Notes: generated by a model not told the origin, from the sequence alone. A DNA stretch of 64,000 bases from Gautieria morchelliformis (GCA_015179125.1 WHVA01000008.1:496001-560000); one strand, 5' to 3'; shown: positions 45,648 through 57,879, counted from the first letter of the stretch. Numbers and translations are program-made.

Positions 45648-45879
45648 GCCAGTCAGCGGTGAAAGACATACCCCGCTTGACGAATCGGTTTTCAGTTCTC
45701 AAAACATGTACAATAGGGATCACAGGCGATATGATGCATCCTTCTCCTATCCCTGATCGAACTGAAACCAAACCAGCCATGCCAAAAACCCAACCTGTCG
45801 CTCCAGTTGCTAATGCAAACCTTCCGGTCCCTCTATATGTCCGTACTGCTGACCTCCGCTGATGCACCAAAGTACCTCT

Positions 45880-48800
45880 CAAGGTCCACTCCGTTGACAC
45901 AGGGCATCCACTTGCAATTGACTCCCTCCTTGACAGTGGTGCTACAGGGATGTTCATCGATGTGGAGTTTGTAAGGGAACACAGACTTCGGACCCGTCCC
46001 CTACCCCGTGCCATCCCCGTCTACAATATTGATGGTACCCCAAATGAGGCTGGCTCAATCAAGGAAGAAGTTGACCTCATTTGCACCTTTGGGGATCATA
46101 CGGAATGTGCCACATTCTCCGTCACGAGCCTTGGATGACTTGCCATCATTCTTGGTCACACATGGCTTGTTGAACACAACCCAGAAGTTGACTGGCGTAC
46201 AGGAGATGTGAAGATGACACGCTGTCCCAAGTCATGTGGGGGCAGACCTGTTGTCAGAGGGCCCACAGTCGAAACTGTTCCAGAAGAGAGTGTAGATCAA
46301 GAGGAGGTTCCCATACAGCACACCCGCTCCCTACTTGAGGAAGGAGACAGGACCTTTGTCATCTTTGTGAATGAGAGTCCTGAAATGATTGGCGCAGGCT
46401 GGACTGTCTCCCAACAGCTTGCTGAACGGGCCAGCAAGTCTGCACCAGTCAGATCCTTCGAGGACCTTGTCCCTAAACCATACCAGGAGTTCAAGGATGT
46501 ATTTTCTAAGGAGTCATTTGACCAACTGCCTCCTCAAAAGCCCTGGGACCATGCAATTGAGCTCACTCCAGGTGCACAACCCTTCAGCACAAAGGTTTAC
46601 CCAATGTCACCGGTTGAGCAAAGGGAACTGGATAACTTCCTTGAGGAGAACCTGAAGAGCCATCGTATCCGCCCCTCCAAGTCACCTATGGCATCTCCAG
46701 TCTTCTTTGTGAAGAAAAAGGACGGCAGTCTTAGATTTGTGCAAGACTACCGGAAACTCAATGATATAACAATCAAGAATGCCTATCCTTTGCCCCTTGT
46801 TCCAGACATCATGAATAAGATTGCTGCTGGAAGGGCTAAATACTTCACAAAGCTTGACATTCGCTGGGGATATAATAATGTACACATAAAAGAGGGAGAT
46901 CAGTGGAAGGCAGCCTTTCGGACAAATAGGGGCCTGTATGAAGCTCTAGTCATGTTCTTTGGACTCACGAACAGCCCAGCAACCTTCCAGACGATGATGA
47001 ATGACATCTTCAAGAGTCTCATCGATGAAGGGGTTGTGGTGGTGTTCATGGACGACATTCTCATCTTCACAGAGTCGCTTGAAGAACATCGTAGGATTGT
47101 ACGACGTGTCCTTGAAATCCTCCGGGCCAACAACCAGTACCTCAAACCTGAAAAATGCCTATTTGAGCAACTAGAGGTGGAGTATCTCGGCCTCATCCTC
47201 TCTCAAGGACAGGTTGCCATGGACCCAGTCAAGGTTGCAGGGGTGCGGGACTGGCCAATACCACGTAACGTCACTGAAGTCAAATCATTGCTTGGTTTCA
47301 TCAACTTCTACCGTAGATTTGTGGAAGACTTCTCACACATTGCAAAGCCCCTCAACCAGTTGACAAAACAGGATGCCCAATGGCCTTGGGATCCAAATGG
47401 CCCAGAGCAAACGCCCTTCGACAAACTCAAACTCCTCATCACATCAACACCGATCCTTGTCCTCCCTGATCAAGACAAACACTTCCGTCTTGAAACAGAT
47501 GCCTCAGCCTATGCCACAGGAGCAGTACTGTCCCAGCTATGTGATGATGGCAAATGACGACCTGTGGGGTTTGTCTCCAAAAGCCTCAATGATGCTGAAC
47601 GCAACTATGCCATCCATGACAAGGAGCTTCTTTCTGTTATTCGGGGATTAGAGGAATGGCGCCACATCTTAGAGGGAACGAAGCACAAGATTGAGATTCT
47701 CAATGACCATCAGAATCTCACCTACTTCCGCACTGCACAAAACCTGAACCGTCGTCAAGCACGCTGGTCACTCTACCTCTCTCGCTTTGATTTTGAGCTG
47801 ATCCATCGTCCTGGTCGTCATTCAGCCAAGCCTGATGCACTCTCACGACGCGTGGATCATAAGCGGGGGGAGGAAGACAACCAAAATCAAGTCTTACTTA
47901 CCCCTGACTTGTTCCACATCAAGGCAAATCCTCCAGAGGCTGGCGCGCAGTTAGTCCCAGGTGAAGGTGATGCTTTCCTCAATCGAGTAAGGAACTGTGT
48001 AGACCGGGATGAAAAGGTTGTCAAGGCTCTCAAAGAACTGGGCTCCTCTGGAAATTTACGAGGAGAAGAGTGGTCTGAACAGGATGGGCTTGTCCTCTAT
48101 CACAACAAAGTGTACGTGCCGCTTGATGCAAAACTACGACATTACATAGTGAAAGCGCACCATGACATGCCTCTCACCGGTCACCCTGGTCGTTGGAGAA
48201 CCACTGAACTAGTTGCTCGGAGTTACTGGTGGCCTGGGATGGGATGTTACATTGCAAAATACGTGAAGGCCTGTGACCTGTGCAACCGGACAAAAACCTT
48301 CCCTGCTTCTCCCATTGGCAAGCTTCTACCAAACCGTATCCCAGACCGTAGATGGCAGGTTATGTCTGTTGACTTGATTGTAGAACTGCCTACCAGTCAT
48401 GGCTATGATGCTCTCCTTGTTGTCGTCGATCGCCTCTCAAAGCGTGCACATGTCATTCCCACCACTTCAGATGTAACTTCGGTGGGAGTTGCCCGACTCT
48501 TCTGTGATCATGTTTGGAAACTTCATGGGCTCCCTGAAGAAATCATCAGTGATCGAGGCACACAGTTCATCTCCCAGTTCATGCATGAACTGAACAAACT
48601 TCTTGGTGTCAAAGTCGCTGCCTCTACTGCTTATCACCCCCAAACTGATGGACAGACTGAAAGGGTTAATCAGGAGATTGAGCAATACCTTCGACTATTC
48701 ATCAACCAGCGTCAGGATGATTGGTTTGAATGGGTATCCTTGGCCGAGTTTGCCTATAACAACCGAATCCATGCCTCAACCCAGACTACACCCTTCATGT

Positions 48801-49621
48801 TGGACAGTGGCCAACATCCAAGGCTGGGACTGGAACCAGTCCGGGAAACTCGACTCGAGGCCCTGGATGAGTTCACAATGCGGATGGAAGCGGCCACAAG
48901 AGAAGCTCGTTCAGCCCTGTCCAAGGCAGCAGAGGACATGGCACGCTTCTATGACGTGCACCATAAAGCAGCCCCAGTTTATAAGCTTGGTGACAAGGTC
49001 TGGCTCAATGCACAAAACATCACAACCACTCGCCCAATGAAGAAGCTAGACCACAAGTGGCTAGGTCCCTACACTGTTAATAAGGTGGTCTCACAAAATG
49101 CCTATGGTCTAAATCTTCCTGCATCCTTCGGTCGCACACATCCAGTGTTCTCTGTCGTCCTGCTTCGGCCATATGAAGATGACCCAATTCTTGAACGTCA
49201 TGCCCCTCCACCACCCCCCCCTGTCATACGGGATGGAGGCGAAGAATATGAAGTTGAAAGGATTCTAGACAGCAGGATGTTCCGTGGAAGGTTGGAGTAT
49301 CCTGTGCGCTGGAAGGGCTATGGAGCTGCCGACGATCTCTGGCTACCAGCAAAAGATGCTCTGGGGCAAAGCGACTCGTTAAAGAATTTCACCAGCAGAA
49401 CCCAGAGGCACCTCAGCGTATCTCAGCAGCCACATACATGTCCCTCCCCTTCCAGAGATATCAGAACTTCACAGAACCTTCCAGGCAAACTCTCTTCGAC
49501 TGGACAGCAGGCAGGGCTTCTACCTATAATGTCAAGGGTCCAGAACCCCAAAGATAAGCGATATCGGCCTCCGCCTAACCAATTCATTCCGATAAGCTAT
49601 ATATCCCCTCTCCACCTGTGA
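45880..49621 (+). pseudogene. gypsy pol region with chromodomain
   Basis: Domains in order: aspartic protease (LLDSGATGMFID, about 45930-45965); reverse transcriptase (FVQDYRKLNDITIKNAYPLP, then FMDDILIF at about 47047); RNase H (LETDASAYATGAVL, about 47490); zinc-binding integrase head (HHDMPLTGHPGRWR ... CDLCNRTK); integrase core (MSVDLIVELPTSHGYDALLV, ISDRGTQFISQF, YHPQTDGQTERVN). A chromodomain follows (YEVERILDSRMFRGRLEYPV then RWKGY, about 49245-49325). The chromodomain places it among chromoviruses, which target histone-marked chromatin. Part of an element with few breaks. Confidence 0.9.
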
Positions 49622-49663
49622 CCGTTCACTTCCACTGCATCGACCCCACCACATCCATCAACC

Positions 49664-50221
49664 ATGTCCTCGCCCGCCATTGAGCTTGTTGCCCTCCCTA
49701 GCTTCACCCAAAACCTCTCTGACCTGCCAAACATGTCACGTGTCGATCCCGCCCTCCTGCACTTCTCCGGCTTCTCGTCATCCAGAGCAGCCAGTGAAGC
49801 CAAGCTACAAAGGATGCTTGACTGCCATGATCTCGACGTCGCATGGTCTTCAAAGTGGTCCGTCAGCTCTGAGGACCTCACACCAGCGAAGAGTCAGGCG
49901 CCCACTCGCCCTGCACTCGCATTCCTCAGACCCCGACACAGACGAGAGAACACGTACTACATCGGTGACCCTGTCTTCCTCAACGATGGAACCCCCCCTT
50001 GTGGAACCCCCTACACTTTTGAAGGCTGGGTGGGGCGGCGTTTCCGTAACATGGCAGGAGAGCGAATACGTCGAGCAAGGTTCCGAGGGCCGCACTTGCC
50101 CATGGACCCCAATCCCCCTGAGCTCATCATTGACCTGCGTTACCAGAAAGGGAAGGGCCGAGCGCCAGGAGGCCAGGAGAGATGGTGGTCCCGCCTGTGG
50201 CGTACTTGGAAACAATGTTGA
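49664..50221 (+). CDS. Extra 3' reading frame of the gypsy element
   Basis: A 185-codon frame between pol and the 3' LTR, starting MSSPAIELVALPSFTQNLSD. The second half (RPRHRRENTYYIGDPVFLND, then EGWVGRRFRNMAG) is Arg-rich and ends in a basic tail with WWSRLWRTWKQC. An overlapping frame (49680-50228) is open by chance over nearly the same bases. No domain is recognised. Extra 3' frames occur in some fungal gypsy elements. Confidence 0.5.
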   Translation: MSSPAIELVALPSFTQNLSDLPNMSRVDPALLHFSGFSSSRAASEAKLQRMLDCHDLDVAWSSKWSVSSEDLTPAKSQAPTRPALAFLRPRHRRENTYYIGDPVFLNDGTPPCGTPYTFEGWVGRRFRNMAGERIRRARFRGPHLPMDPNPPELIIDLRYQKGKGRAPGGQERWWSRLWRTWKQC

Positions 50222-50274
50222 GGGCTAGGTGGCAGCTGTGCTTGTCGGGACGACAAGCATTGAGAGGGGGGTGA

Positions 50275-50719
50275 TGTCAGGGTTCACGCATTTCCTTCCA
50301 CAAGTTTCTATTTCCTTCCATGAGTTTCCGTCACCTTCCGTCAGTTTCCATAACCTTCCGTCAGTTTCCATAACTTTCCATCACCTTCTGTCACACTCCA
50401 TCACATTCCTTCACATGTCACTTTCCGTCACTTTCCATGACCTTCCATCACTTTCCGTCACCTTCCATAACATTCTACAAGTTTCCGTCTCCCCTATTAT
50501 GTAAGCCTTGCCAGTGCTATAAGACTGTAGCCCGTGTGGTGGCGTTTCCTCAGCTTGATCTCTGAGGATACCCACTACACAGGCAAGTCCCCATGTATCT
50601 ATCATTGGTAGAGTTATAAACTGAGGATACCCACTACACAGTTGGTCATTGTCCTAGTATCGGCTCTTATCTCCTTGAGTATCTTTGGTTGTGGCTTCGT
50701 CATTAGTGTTGCCCTCACA
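50275..50719 (+). repeat. 3' LTR of the gypsy element
   Basis: 445 bp, same ends as the 5' LTR, one repeat unit longer in the TTTCCGTCA-type patch. Preceded by a purine-rich tract and followed by GCATC. Confidence 0.92.
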
Positions 50720-50724
50720 GCATC

Positions 50725-51631
50725 ACTTGGATGACATTGCCGATGAGGTCAGTGATTCCCAGTGTACGCGTGCATGACTCATGGCACTATCTAGCTTGAT
50801 CGCCGCCGCAACACAGCTCGCGGGGAAGACATCAAGCGTGTCAAAGACCACGCGCAATTTCTCCGGCCTGCCGACAATCCATTCATTCCGATGATAGGCC
50901 TGAATGACAAAGTTACCCAAGGCTTCAAGCATCCCCAGATCGCCCGTCTGATATGCCCTGTCAGTTGGCTTGAGGACTTTGATCAAGACCCCGAGTACGT
51001 GCATATGCCTCTCTCTACCATCCACCCTTATCTCTTCGTAGGTTCTGCCAGAAATTGGCCAATGGCAAATGTGTCCCTCATCCACATGATTGGCCGCTTC
51101 TCCTCTTTGATGAAGCGACTTTCGACATTACCAACCTTTGTGTGAGTTTTTTGCGCAACGAGATGCTAGTCTAGGTACGTTACTTCTATTGGGCCCTGCA
51201 CATTACTGACCCATTCAGGCCTGGCGTATGATATTCCAAGGGCCGAGTGCTGTTGATGGACGCACTTCGAACAAGGCTACCAAACGCGGCAATGCCTTAC
51301 GTCATGGCATGAAATCTGTCACCGTCAATGCTCTGGCTTATATTGCCACCCTGGTACGTCCTACTTCCTTGACCCTTTTTTTGACCTGAATTCTTTGCTA
51401 CAGGTTTACTTTGCGCTCAGCTCCCAGGAAGTGTTCAGCGCTGGAGGGGGAGATAATGAGTTTGATTACTATGAGTTTTACCGAGGACTTGTGGCCACAC
51501 TCGAGGAAGAGTTTTCCGTCGAGGATCGCTCTCAGGTGATAGAATGGTGGAATAGGTATGAATTGCGATATCTACTGGTACGAAAAGCCGTCCTGACTAC
51601 ATCTCAGGCAAGTTTTCCTGAAGTATGTTGA
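50725..51631 (+). pseudogene. DUF6698-like protein gene, second part
   Basis: Exons read ARGEDIKRVKDHAQFLRPAD, KVTQGFKHPQIARLICPVSW then LEDFDQDPE (about 50820-50995). After an intron ending in CAG near 51220 comes AWRMIFQGPSAVDGRTSNKA, KRGNALRHGMKSVTVNALAY then IATL. After another intron (GTACGTCC...TACAG) comes VYFALSSQEVFSAGGGDNEF, YEFYRGLVATLEEEFSVEDR then VIEWWNR. The pattern G-N-A-x-x-H-G-M, Y-I-A-T and F-A-L-S-S, with a final WWNR, matches my recollection of DUF6698. A Glu-rich acidic helix precedes the end. Function unknown. It is the second gene of the Plavaka element. Confidence 0.65.
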
Positions 51632-51659
51632 TACGCTGTCCAAAACCACGGCAGCGTCT

Positions 51660-53804
51660 AAACCAGTCGTGGATTAATGATGGCGCAGATGCGCCAGAGG
51701 GATGCCAGAAATGCTGCTTAGCATGTATTCTTGGAGGATAGTAATCTCATAGCTATGAATGAAAATGGTGGAATTTATCTGCAAAATTGTATGAGCTCTC
51801 ATTGCGTGACATGTCCCCTACCATACGCAACAAGTCTGGTAGGAAGGAGCCAGAATGGAGGGTGATGATATGAAGCAGCCAGAATGGCGTGGTGTGGTCA
51901 TTTCGCGGTCATGATCCGTCCCTGATGGGCAACCGGCAGGCATGATGGATCCCCGACGGGACATTGGCCAACGCGATGGTTCCTTGATGGCCCATCAGCT
52001 CACACCATGGTTGCATGATGGCAGCACGCGCCGGAAATGGTAACGCTGTGACATTCCACCTCTGGTTGGTATCTGATGGTTGCAGCACATGGCACCCCTT
52101 TTAACCGTGTTACCGATGGCCATTCAACGATAGCACAATGGTCACTGAAGGTCATACCTCCGCGGTTTTCGTGATGTACGCAGACTACATAGGAAGGCCC
52201 GATTTACGTGACCAATGTATTTTGGGCCTCCGCTACCAGGTTTTCGGCGTTTTCCTGATGTAGTGCATGTCGTTCGCGTGGCCTTACCACGGCGCTGACC
52301 ACCCACGCGTGCACGTGCAGGGAAATACGCCGTCGTCCACTCATTCCCTTCGCTTTATGCCTCGCGAGGCCTCGTAACCCCTCATTCCCCTCTCTTCCCC
52401 CTTGCCCCGCCCACACGTCCCTACGTCCGCCCTCACTCGCACTTCGCGTCTCCTCCCTACCTAGCTGTCCTGCACATCAGCCAGTTTGTCTCGGCTCCTG
52501 ATACACAATTTATGCGTTCACCTTTCAGCCTTTCCACGGGCCTCCAAGCCCAGCGAGGAATCGCGCACGGACGCCTCACTTCCCACCCCTCTGGCCGACG
52601 CATTCAACTACTCACACTTACGCCCGTTAGTCCCGCTACCCACACGGTGATGGAAGATACGGTACTCGTCCCAGGGTCCTGCACCTGCATCGTGTCGCTT
52701 GGCATATCACAAGGGTCCATAATGGACAAATTTCGCACTCCAAGGACTACTGGGCTGGTTTGGATCGGGATATCTCCCGAGTGAAGACACTAACCCCACT
52801 TCTCGCAGCCGGTTATTCGCAAGTGCGCAGTGCTTCGGGTTCTCACCACTCAAATTCCAGTGCTGTATGCCGCTTGTCGTATTGAAATGGGGCTGCTTAG
52901 CACTTGCGGATACTTTGACCTTCCTGTGTCTCAACATGTCGTCTGTCGCTGAACTACATCATATACAGGGTGGATCACAGGAGCCTTGTAGGTATGGAGG
53001 GGTGCCAGAATGGGTTGGAGGTCACTCGAAGAGCACCGTCTTATATGCACTCGGTGTACGTGCTCGTTTCAGCTCCTTTGTTACAACCTCGTGTATCGTG
53101 AGTGCTAGTTACATCCTCAGATCCTAAGTCGCCGTCCTTCGTTTACTCTCATCCTCCATCGAATACGACTGTCCACAGGCAATACAGTATCACGAAATAC
53201 CGGCTTTTTTACTCCTCTCGTTTCTTGGTTCACGCCTTCCTATGACTTTGCCCCCTGATTCCAGCTCTTTGGTTACTCCTCCATCTCGCACTCAGTCCTA
53301 CTCGCTCTCGCAGTCGGTTCCTCCCTTCCGCGAGCGGCGACATAAATGGAGCACTAGCCACTATCTGCCCAGGTCGCGCTCCCCTCATCGCATCCGCCCA
53401 GTGAGCATGAAGACAGTGCGCAGCAGAGCATCAACCAAGGGATGCAAGCGCAAGCACAAACCCAGTCATAGTCAGACGGGCAGGAAAGTGCCAAAGATTG
53501 ACTCCCGCCCGCCGCTCTCCCTGACGTCTTGGCAAGATATTGGTAATTTCTATCGATTGGATTTGATTATCATGTTATTCTCTGGTGTATGCTCCCTCTG
53601 CTACTCTTTTGACTCTTCCACCCTCTAGTAACTGCTTTGAATAAAAGCTTGCATAGTTCACGAAACCATGACAATGCAACCCGAAAATTGCCACTCAACT
53701 CCAGATATGTGCGGCGACACAGATATATAAGCTAGGACATGAGAATAAACTGATAGAATATGTCGTGACCATAATAAATTGTCAAAGCAAATTGAAAAGA
53801 AAAA
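51660..53804. other. Right flank of the Plavaka element, then duplicated flank of membrane-protein copy 3
   Basis: 51660-52170 holds many ATGATGG/CCATGG words and no gene. 52200-52750 is host-like but anonymous; a minus frame at 52204-52416 is Arg-rich only. From about 52760 to 53650 the sequence is homologous to 14780-15760, the flank of copy 2, although several insertions and deletions separate them. No gene is supported. Confidence 0.5.
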
Positions 53805-56179
53805 CTACAGGGGCAAACACCCACCCGTACTCTTTGTTTCTGGCTTAATATCCAGTGCGCTATCGCCGGAGACCACATTCTCGTGATCGACAACCTCTCC
53901 GCACTCATTGGATTCCCGTGGTGTGACTGGAGACCTTCTGCGACGGCACATCGAAGTAGCGAGAATGGGGTTGAACCATCTCCAAAACATCAAGGCGTTA
54001 AGAAATTCCTGAGATAGCAGCTCCAGCGACCGAATTGTGACAACAAACAATGCTTACCTTTCCTGTGCCAAAGATAAGGAAAGCAACGAGAGGGGCTATG
54101 AGAGTCGGAGCTCGTGAGTACTGGTACGGTCACTATAGTATGAGGGCCACCACAACGCACTTCCGGCTTGCAGCATGTCGACCCATACAGGGATGAAAGA
54201 AGCAACAAAGTCAACATGTCCAAGAGTGTCCATAAGGATATTAAGTCCATCAGCTCCATTAGGGCCATCAAGGACAGTGATTCCCTGGGTGTTAAGCATA
54301 GTCGCTACATAGGCGCTTTCATGTCGGCAAGTCCGTACGTAGCCAAGCGGATATCCATGCAATGATCAGACACATGACACAGAAACAGCATATGGGGACA
54401 GGGAACATACACAGCAACCACCAAGCGATACGCGCAAAAGATGACGACACGAACGGCAACAGAGACTGGTACTCCAAGTGCGTTCCCTCCAGTCCATTGA
54501 AAAAACCGCCAACGGCGGTACAGAAAGTGGATTATACATGCTTTAAAACAGATTAGGGTGGCAACACAGTGAGAGACATTGAACTTACCATCAAATATGA
54601 GAGTGACAAACAAGATGGCAAGCAATACCGTGTACTGGGAGATAAGGCTGTGGAGGTCGTAGTCGGTTTGCAAAGTCTAGATGAAGGCATGAAAAGTACT
54701 CACAAGGTGTGAGGAGAGATGTGGCTGTGGCTGTGGAGGTTGTAGTCGGTGTGCAAAGTCTAGATGAAGGCATGGAAACTGAAAGTGCTCACAAGGTGGG
54801 CTCATCAAATAACACACAATAAAATCTTGTCTGAGCGGCAGTTAATCTTGCAGCTCCCTGAAAATAGATTCAAAATCAAAGGAGGCTTAGCTGTAGAAGC
54901 AGTGAGGTCTGACGAAGAGGTAAACGCTAACGCCGAGAGCTGGCAACGAGAAAGCCAGCAGCGCCACGTAAGGCGCTGCTAGAAGCTGTTGTAGTGAAGA
55001 AAGGCCTCATAAATACCAATGACAGGTGATGCCAAATAAGGTCTACCATAGCTCTCGTCCATCGAATTTGTCTGGGACTACGAGGCCCATGAATAGCAGC
55101 TCTGAAATCAAACCAAAGCTATGTGTGTCTGAATTGTGTACTCGTCATGGAGATAGAGGAAAACAGCTACCTGAACGATCAATGCACACATGGCGGTATC
55201 AGTCATCACCTGAGCTCCGGAGACAAGCGCCGCCTGGGTCAAGCACTCCTGGTCGGAGTGAATGAATGGAGGAGTGACTACAAAAAATGAACTTGCTGGT
55301 CCCAAACGGTATAGTCTGCCATATCCCGTAGTGAAGTGATCAGACCAGAAATACGTCAAGCATTTGACTCACCCGAGAGAGAAGGTTATGCTGGAAAATA
55401 TCCACGTGAAGCAAAAGTTAAGAAATGTAAGATCCCGTTGCGCCGTTTTTGAAAAGATAGAGTAAAGGAGGAGGATAGGAAGTCCAACGTGACCACCGAT
55501 TATCTGTAGCGCACGGTATATGGTCTGCTGTTTCTTCAGCTCTGCAAAAGATCCGCACCAAGGAGATGAAGAGCACGGCAACGAAATTAATGAGTGTCAC
55601 AAACGTTCATCTTGTCGATTCATACCGTCCAGGAGAGCGGAGGCATTCGGTGTGAGCACGAGTTGCACGTTGTCAGCACTGTGGCCATCAAAATTGCACA
55701 AGGCTATTTGGTCTAGTACAGCCAAATGTCAGATACTTCTGCAGTGGTAAAGCCAACTGACAAGGTTACAGTTTATTTGATACTGGGCCATTGCCTGCCC
55801 ATACATGAGGGAAGAGGGAAGATTCGTCAGATACCCCGCACAAGGGACCAATCGCCAAATCCACGATTTCATTGTTTGAGCAGCAGCCACGGAGGTCGAC
55901 GCCACATGCCCGTTCCGTAGGGTCTGGCAGACTGTGACACTTCGCCAGTGCTAGCTCCTATTTTCAGTTGAACATCCATAGTGACTGAACAGTTCACCTG
56001 TATCTCCATGGTCCCAGTGTGAAGAGGTGCCGACAATGGAATGGTGCCAGTCACGGCCGGGAATGTCATGTTGACTGAGCGCAGGCATAAGTTCTCCGCG
56101 CAAGAGCCAAAATATTATGCTTACGGCTTGAACACGTGGCAGCAAAGATGAAGAGTAGAATTAAAGAAATGCCGAGCAT
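53805..56179 (-). CDS. Seven-pass membrane protein with secreted ectodomain, copy 3
   Basis: Third paralog. Signal peptide MLGISLILLFIFAATCSS (ATG 56177-56179), then a probable intron (GTAAGCATAA...GCTCAG) and an ectodomain with NMTFPAVTGTIPLSAPLHTG, TMEIQVNCSVTMDVQLKIGA and RGCCSNNEIVDLAIGPLCG. The helices can be followed as GGHVGLPILLLYSIFSK and FLNFCFTWIFSSITFSLG (55369-55500), TDTAMCALIVQVAVFLYL (about 55150-55205), and GVPVSVAVRVVIFCAYRLVV (about 54420-54480). The tail EFLNALMFWRWFNPI leads to a polar end, stop at 53805. Compared with copy 2 the tail is a little longer (ends GGCLPL). A small tandem repeat of TGTGGAGGT...CTAGATGAAGGCATG (54646-54778) lies in an intron. Integrity of every exon is uncertain. 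Confidence 0.6.
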
Positions 56180-57657
56180 TGTCGTGAGCAAGGAGAGAAA
56201 AATTCAAGTAGAAGAATTGACTGTTATAACAGTGAATGATAAGTTACCTCAGCATAGGTAGAAGGCGGCTGTGAATGCAGACTGGTCTCACTTGAGCTAA
56301 GTGATTTTATTGGCTAAAAGTTCCCAAATTGCTTGAAAGAAGCAAAACACGGAAGCTTTGATAAATACCAAGTGGATGATTGCAAAGTGGCAGTGAAGCG
56401 CTATAGAAGAGAATAGGTAAACCATTTTCGGGGAAAATCGAGAGCAGAGGCCTTAGGTCTTCTTACCTTCAAGACCATGCGAACTCATGCATCGATTCTT
56501 AGGTGGCTGACCCGAAGAACGTAAGACATGTCCAGTGATGTGAGCGAGTGTTGATAGATGGTACACCACTACTGGTGGGAAATGTTTTTGAAATGTTTAG
56601 CTAAGGATCTTGAGACAGACTGGCCTATGGCTTACCAAGATCGGGTGGTTAGCTCCAGCAAAGAAACCTCCGCGAATCGATTTAAGCTTAAAAAACCTAC
56701 AACGTTTCATTGAGCTTTGGCAGAACTCTCTGTGACATATGTCATAACTCGTCAATAATATATTATCGCACAACATCTCGATGACCATACTTAAGCATTT
56801 CTGCAACCTGAATATTCGGCTCTCATTGACAATACTAGCGGCTCTTCATGGGCCACTTTCTGCCGCAATATTACCCTATTGTGGCACTCAAATTGACTCT
56901 TGCATGAATTCAAATTATTGGTAAACAAAAGTTAATAATGTGTAGGGTGAGGATATTAAATAAGATACACTATAATCTTCAGAAACAGAAGATATAGAAA
57001 TGGAATTTTTCTATGTGAAAAGTGTTTGTTAAAGAACTGTATAACCCTGTCCAAATGTCTTAAAAATCTGCTCAATCTTGCCTGGTACATATCAATGTTG
57101 CCCATTCCAAATATTTTGTACTTGCTGCCCATTAATTCTGCATACCTAGGCTGGAAGTCCTCACTCCACCTGATCCATATCAGCCTGACCCCTTCCTTCA
57201 ACTCTTTCTATTCCTGCCCATCTTGTGATGATCACAAACCCTCTGCCATTCCTCGAGGTCCATTGTAAGAGCTACAGGGCATAGTGTGAGTTCTGGGTTT
57301 GATCTTAATAATGCTGGTCAAATGTGTAGTTCATCGTCATGGCTCTTTGCACACAGTCTTAGCTAGGAGGATAATCGAAATGGTCATGTGATACAGCATA
57401 TATGAGTATACAATATATATTATAAGAGTATTAATAACAACATATAGGAATATATAGTAGTATTTATAAGGAGAATAATAGATGCTATTAGAATATTCTG
57501 TATATGTTTAAACATCTCGGAGATATATATACATATGAGAGAGTATCTGACTACAAGATAGAATAACAGATACTTGGCTAGATACCTCTAATAGATATGA
57601 GTAGGAGTATTAGTATGAATAGTTATAATGATATAGTGTATATTAAAAGTGGGTAGA
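56180..57657. other. No recognisable gene; AT-rich
   Basis: The first 120 bases match the promoter side of the other membrane-protein copies (e.g. GACTGGTCTCACTTGAGCTA versus the region near 13500). After that the sequence is AT-rich with TATATA-type stretches at 57390-57540 and no supported frame. Confidence 0.5.
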
Positions 57658-57729
57658 AAAAATAAGAAGAGGTGTAAAAATAAGAAGAGGTGTAAAAATA
57701 AGAAGAGGTGTAAAAATAAGAAGAGGCGT
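57658..57729. repeat. Tandem repeat, 18 bp x 4
   Basis: Four head-to-tail units of AAAAATAAGAAGAGGTGT, the fourth with one change (GGCGT). Read in frame it encodes Lys/Arg-rich repeats (KKRCKN), but no gene context supports translation. Confidence 0.85.
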
Positions 57730-57879
57730 TCTCATTGGCGGAGCCACCGCTCGGGGAGGGACAAACATAAATTTATTTATATCCCAACAATAATATTGGC
57801 ATGTACTTTCATCCTCTTCTTTTCTATAATCTGAGAATAAAATGGGTGAAGCTACAGGTAATAAAAAGTTGTGAGCATC

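Larger units (their letters stand above)
44046..50719 (+). mobile_element. Ty3/gypsy chromovirus, nearly whole, few breaks
   Basis: Bounded by GCATC on both sides (44041-44045 and 50720-50724), with LTRs of 435 and 445 bp. It carries gag, protease, reverse transcriptase, RNase H, integrase with chromodomain, and one further reading frame before a GAGAGGGGGGTGA polypurine tract. LTRs are almost identical outside a short repetitive patch, so the insertion is young. It has about three reading-frame breaks. Inserted in the sense direction in the DUF6698-like gene. Confidence 0.93.
38804..51631 (+). mobile_element. Two-gene Plavaka transposon split by a retroelement (ends not fixed)
   Basis: The transposase (38804-43103) and a DUF6698-like gene (43323-44045 plus 50725-51631) are in tandem on the plus strand. 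The coordinates given are those of the genes only. Left flank 38560-38800 and right flank 51880-52160 are rich in CCATCATG/ACCATGG-type words, as expected for subterminal repeats. CACTAAAA at 38556 and TTTTCGTG ending 52173 are possible termini, but unproven. Confidence 0.6.
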
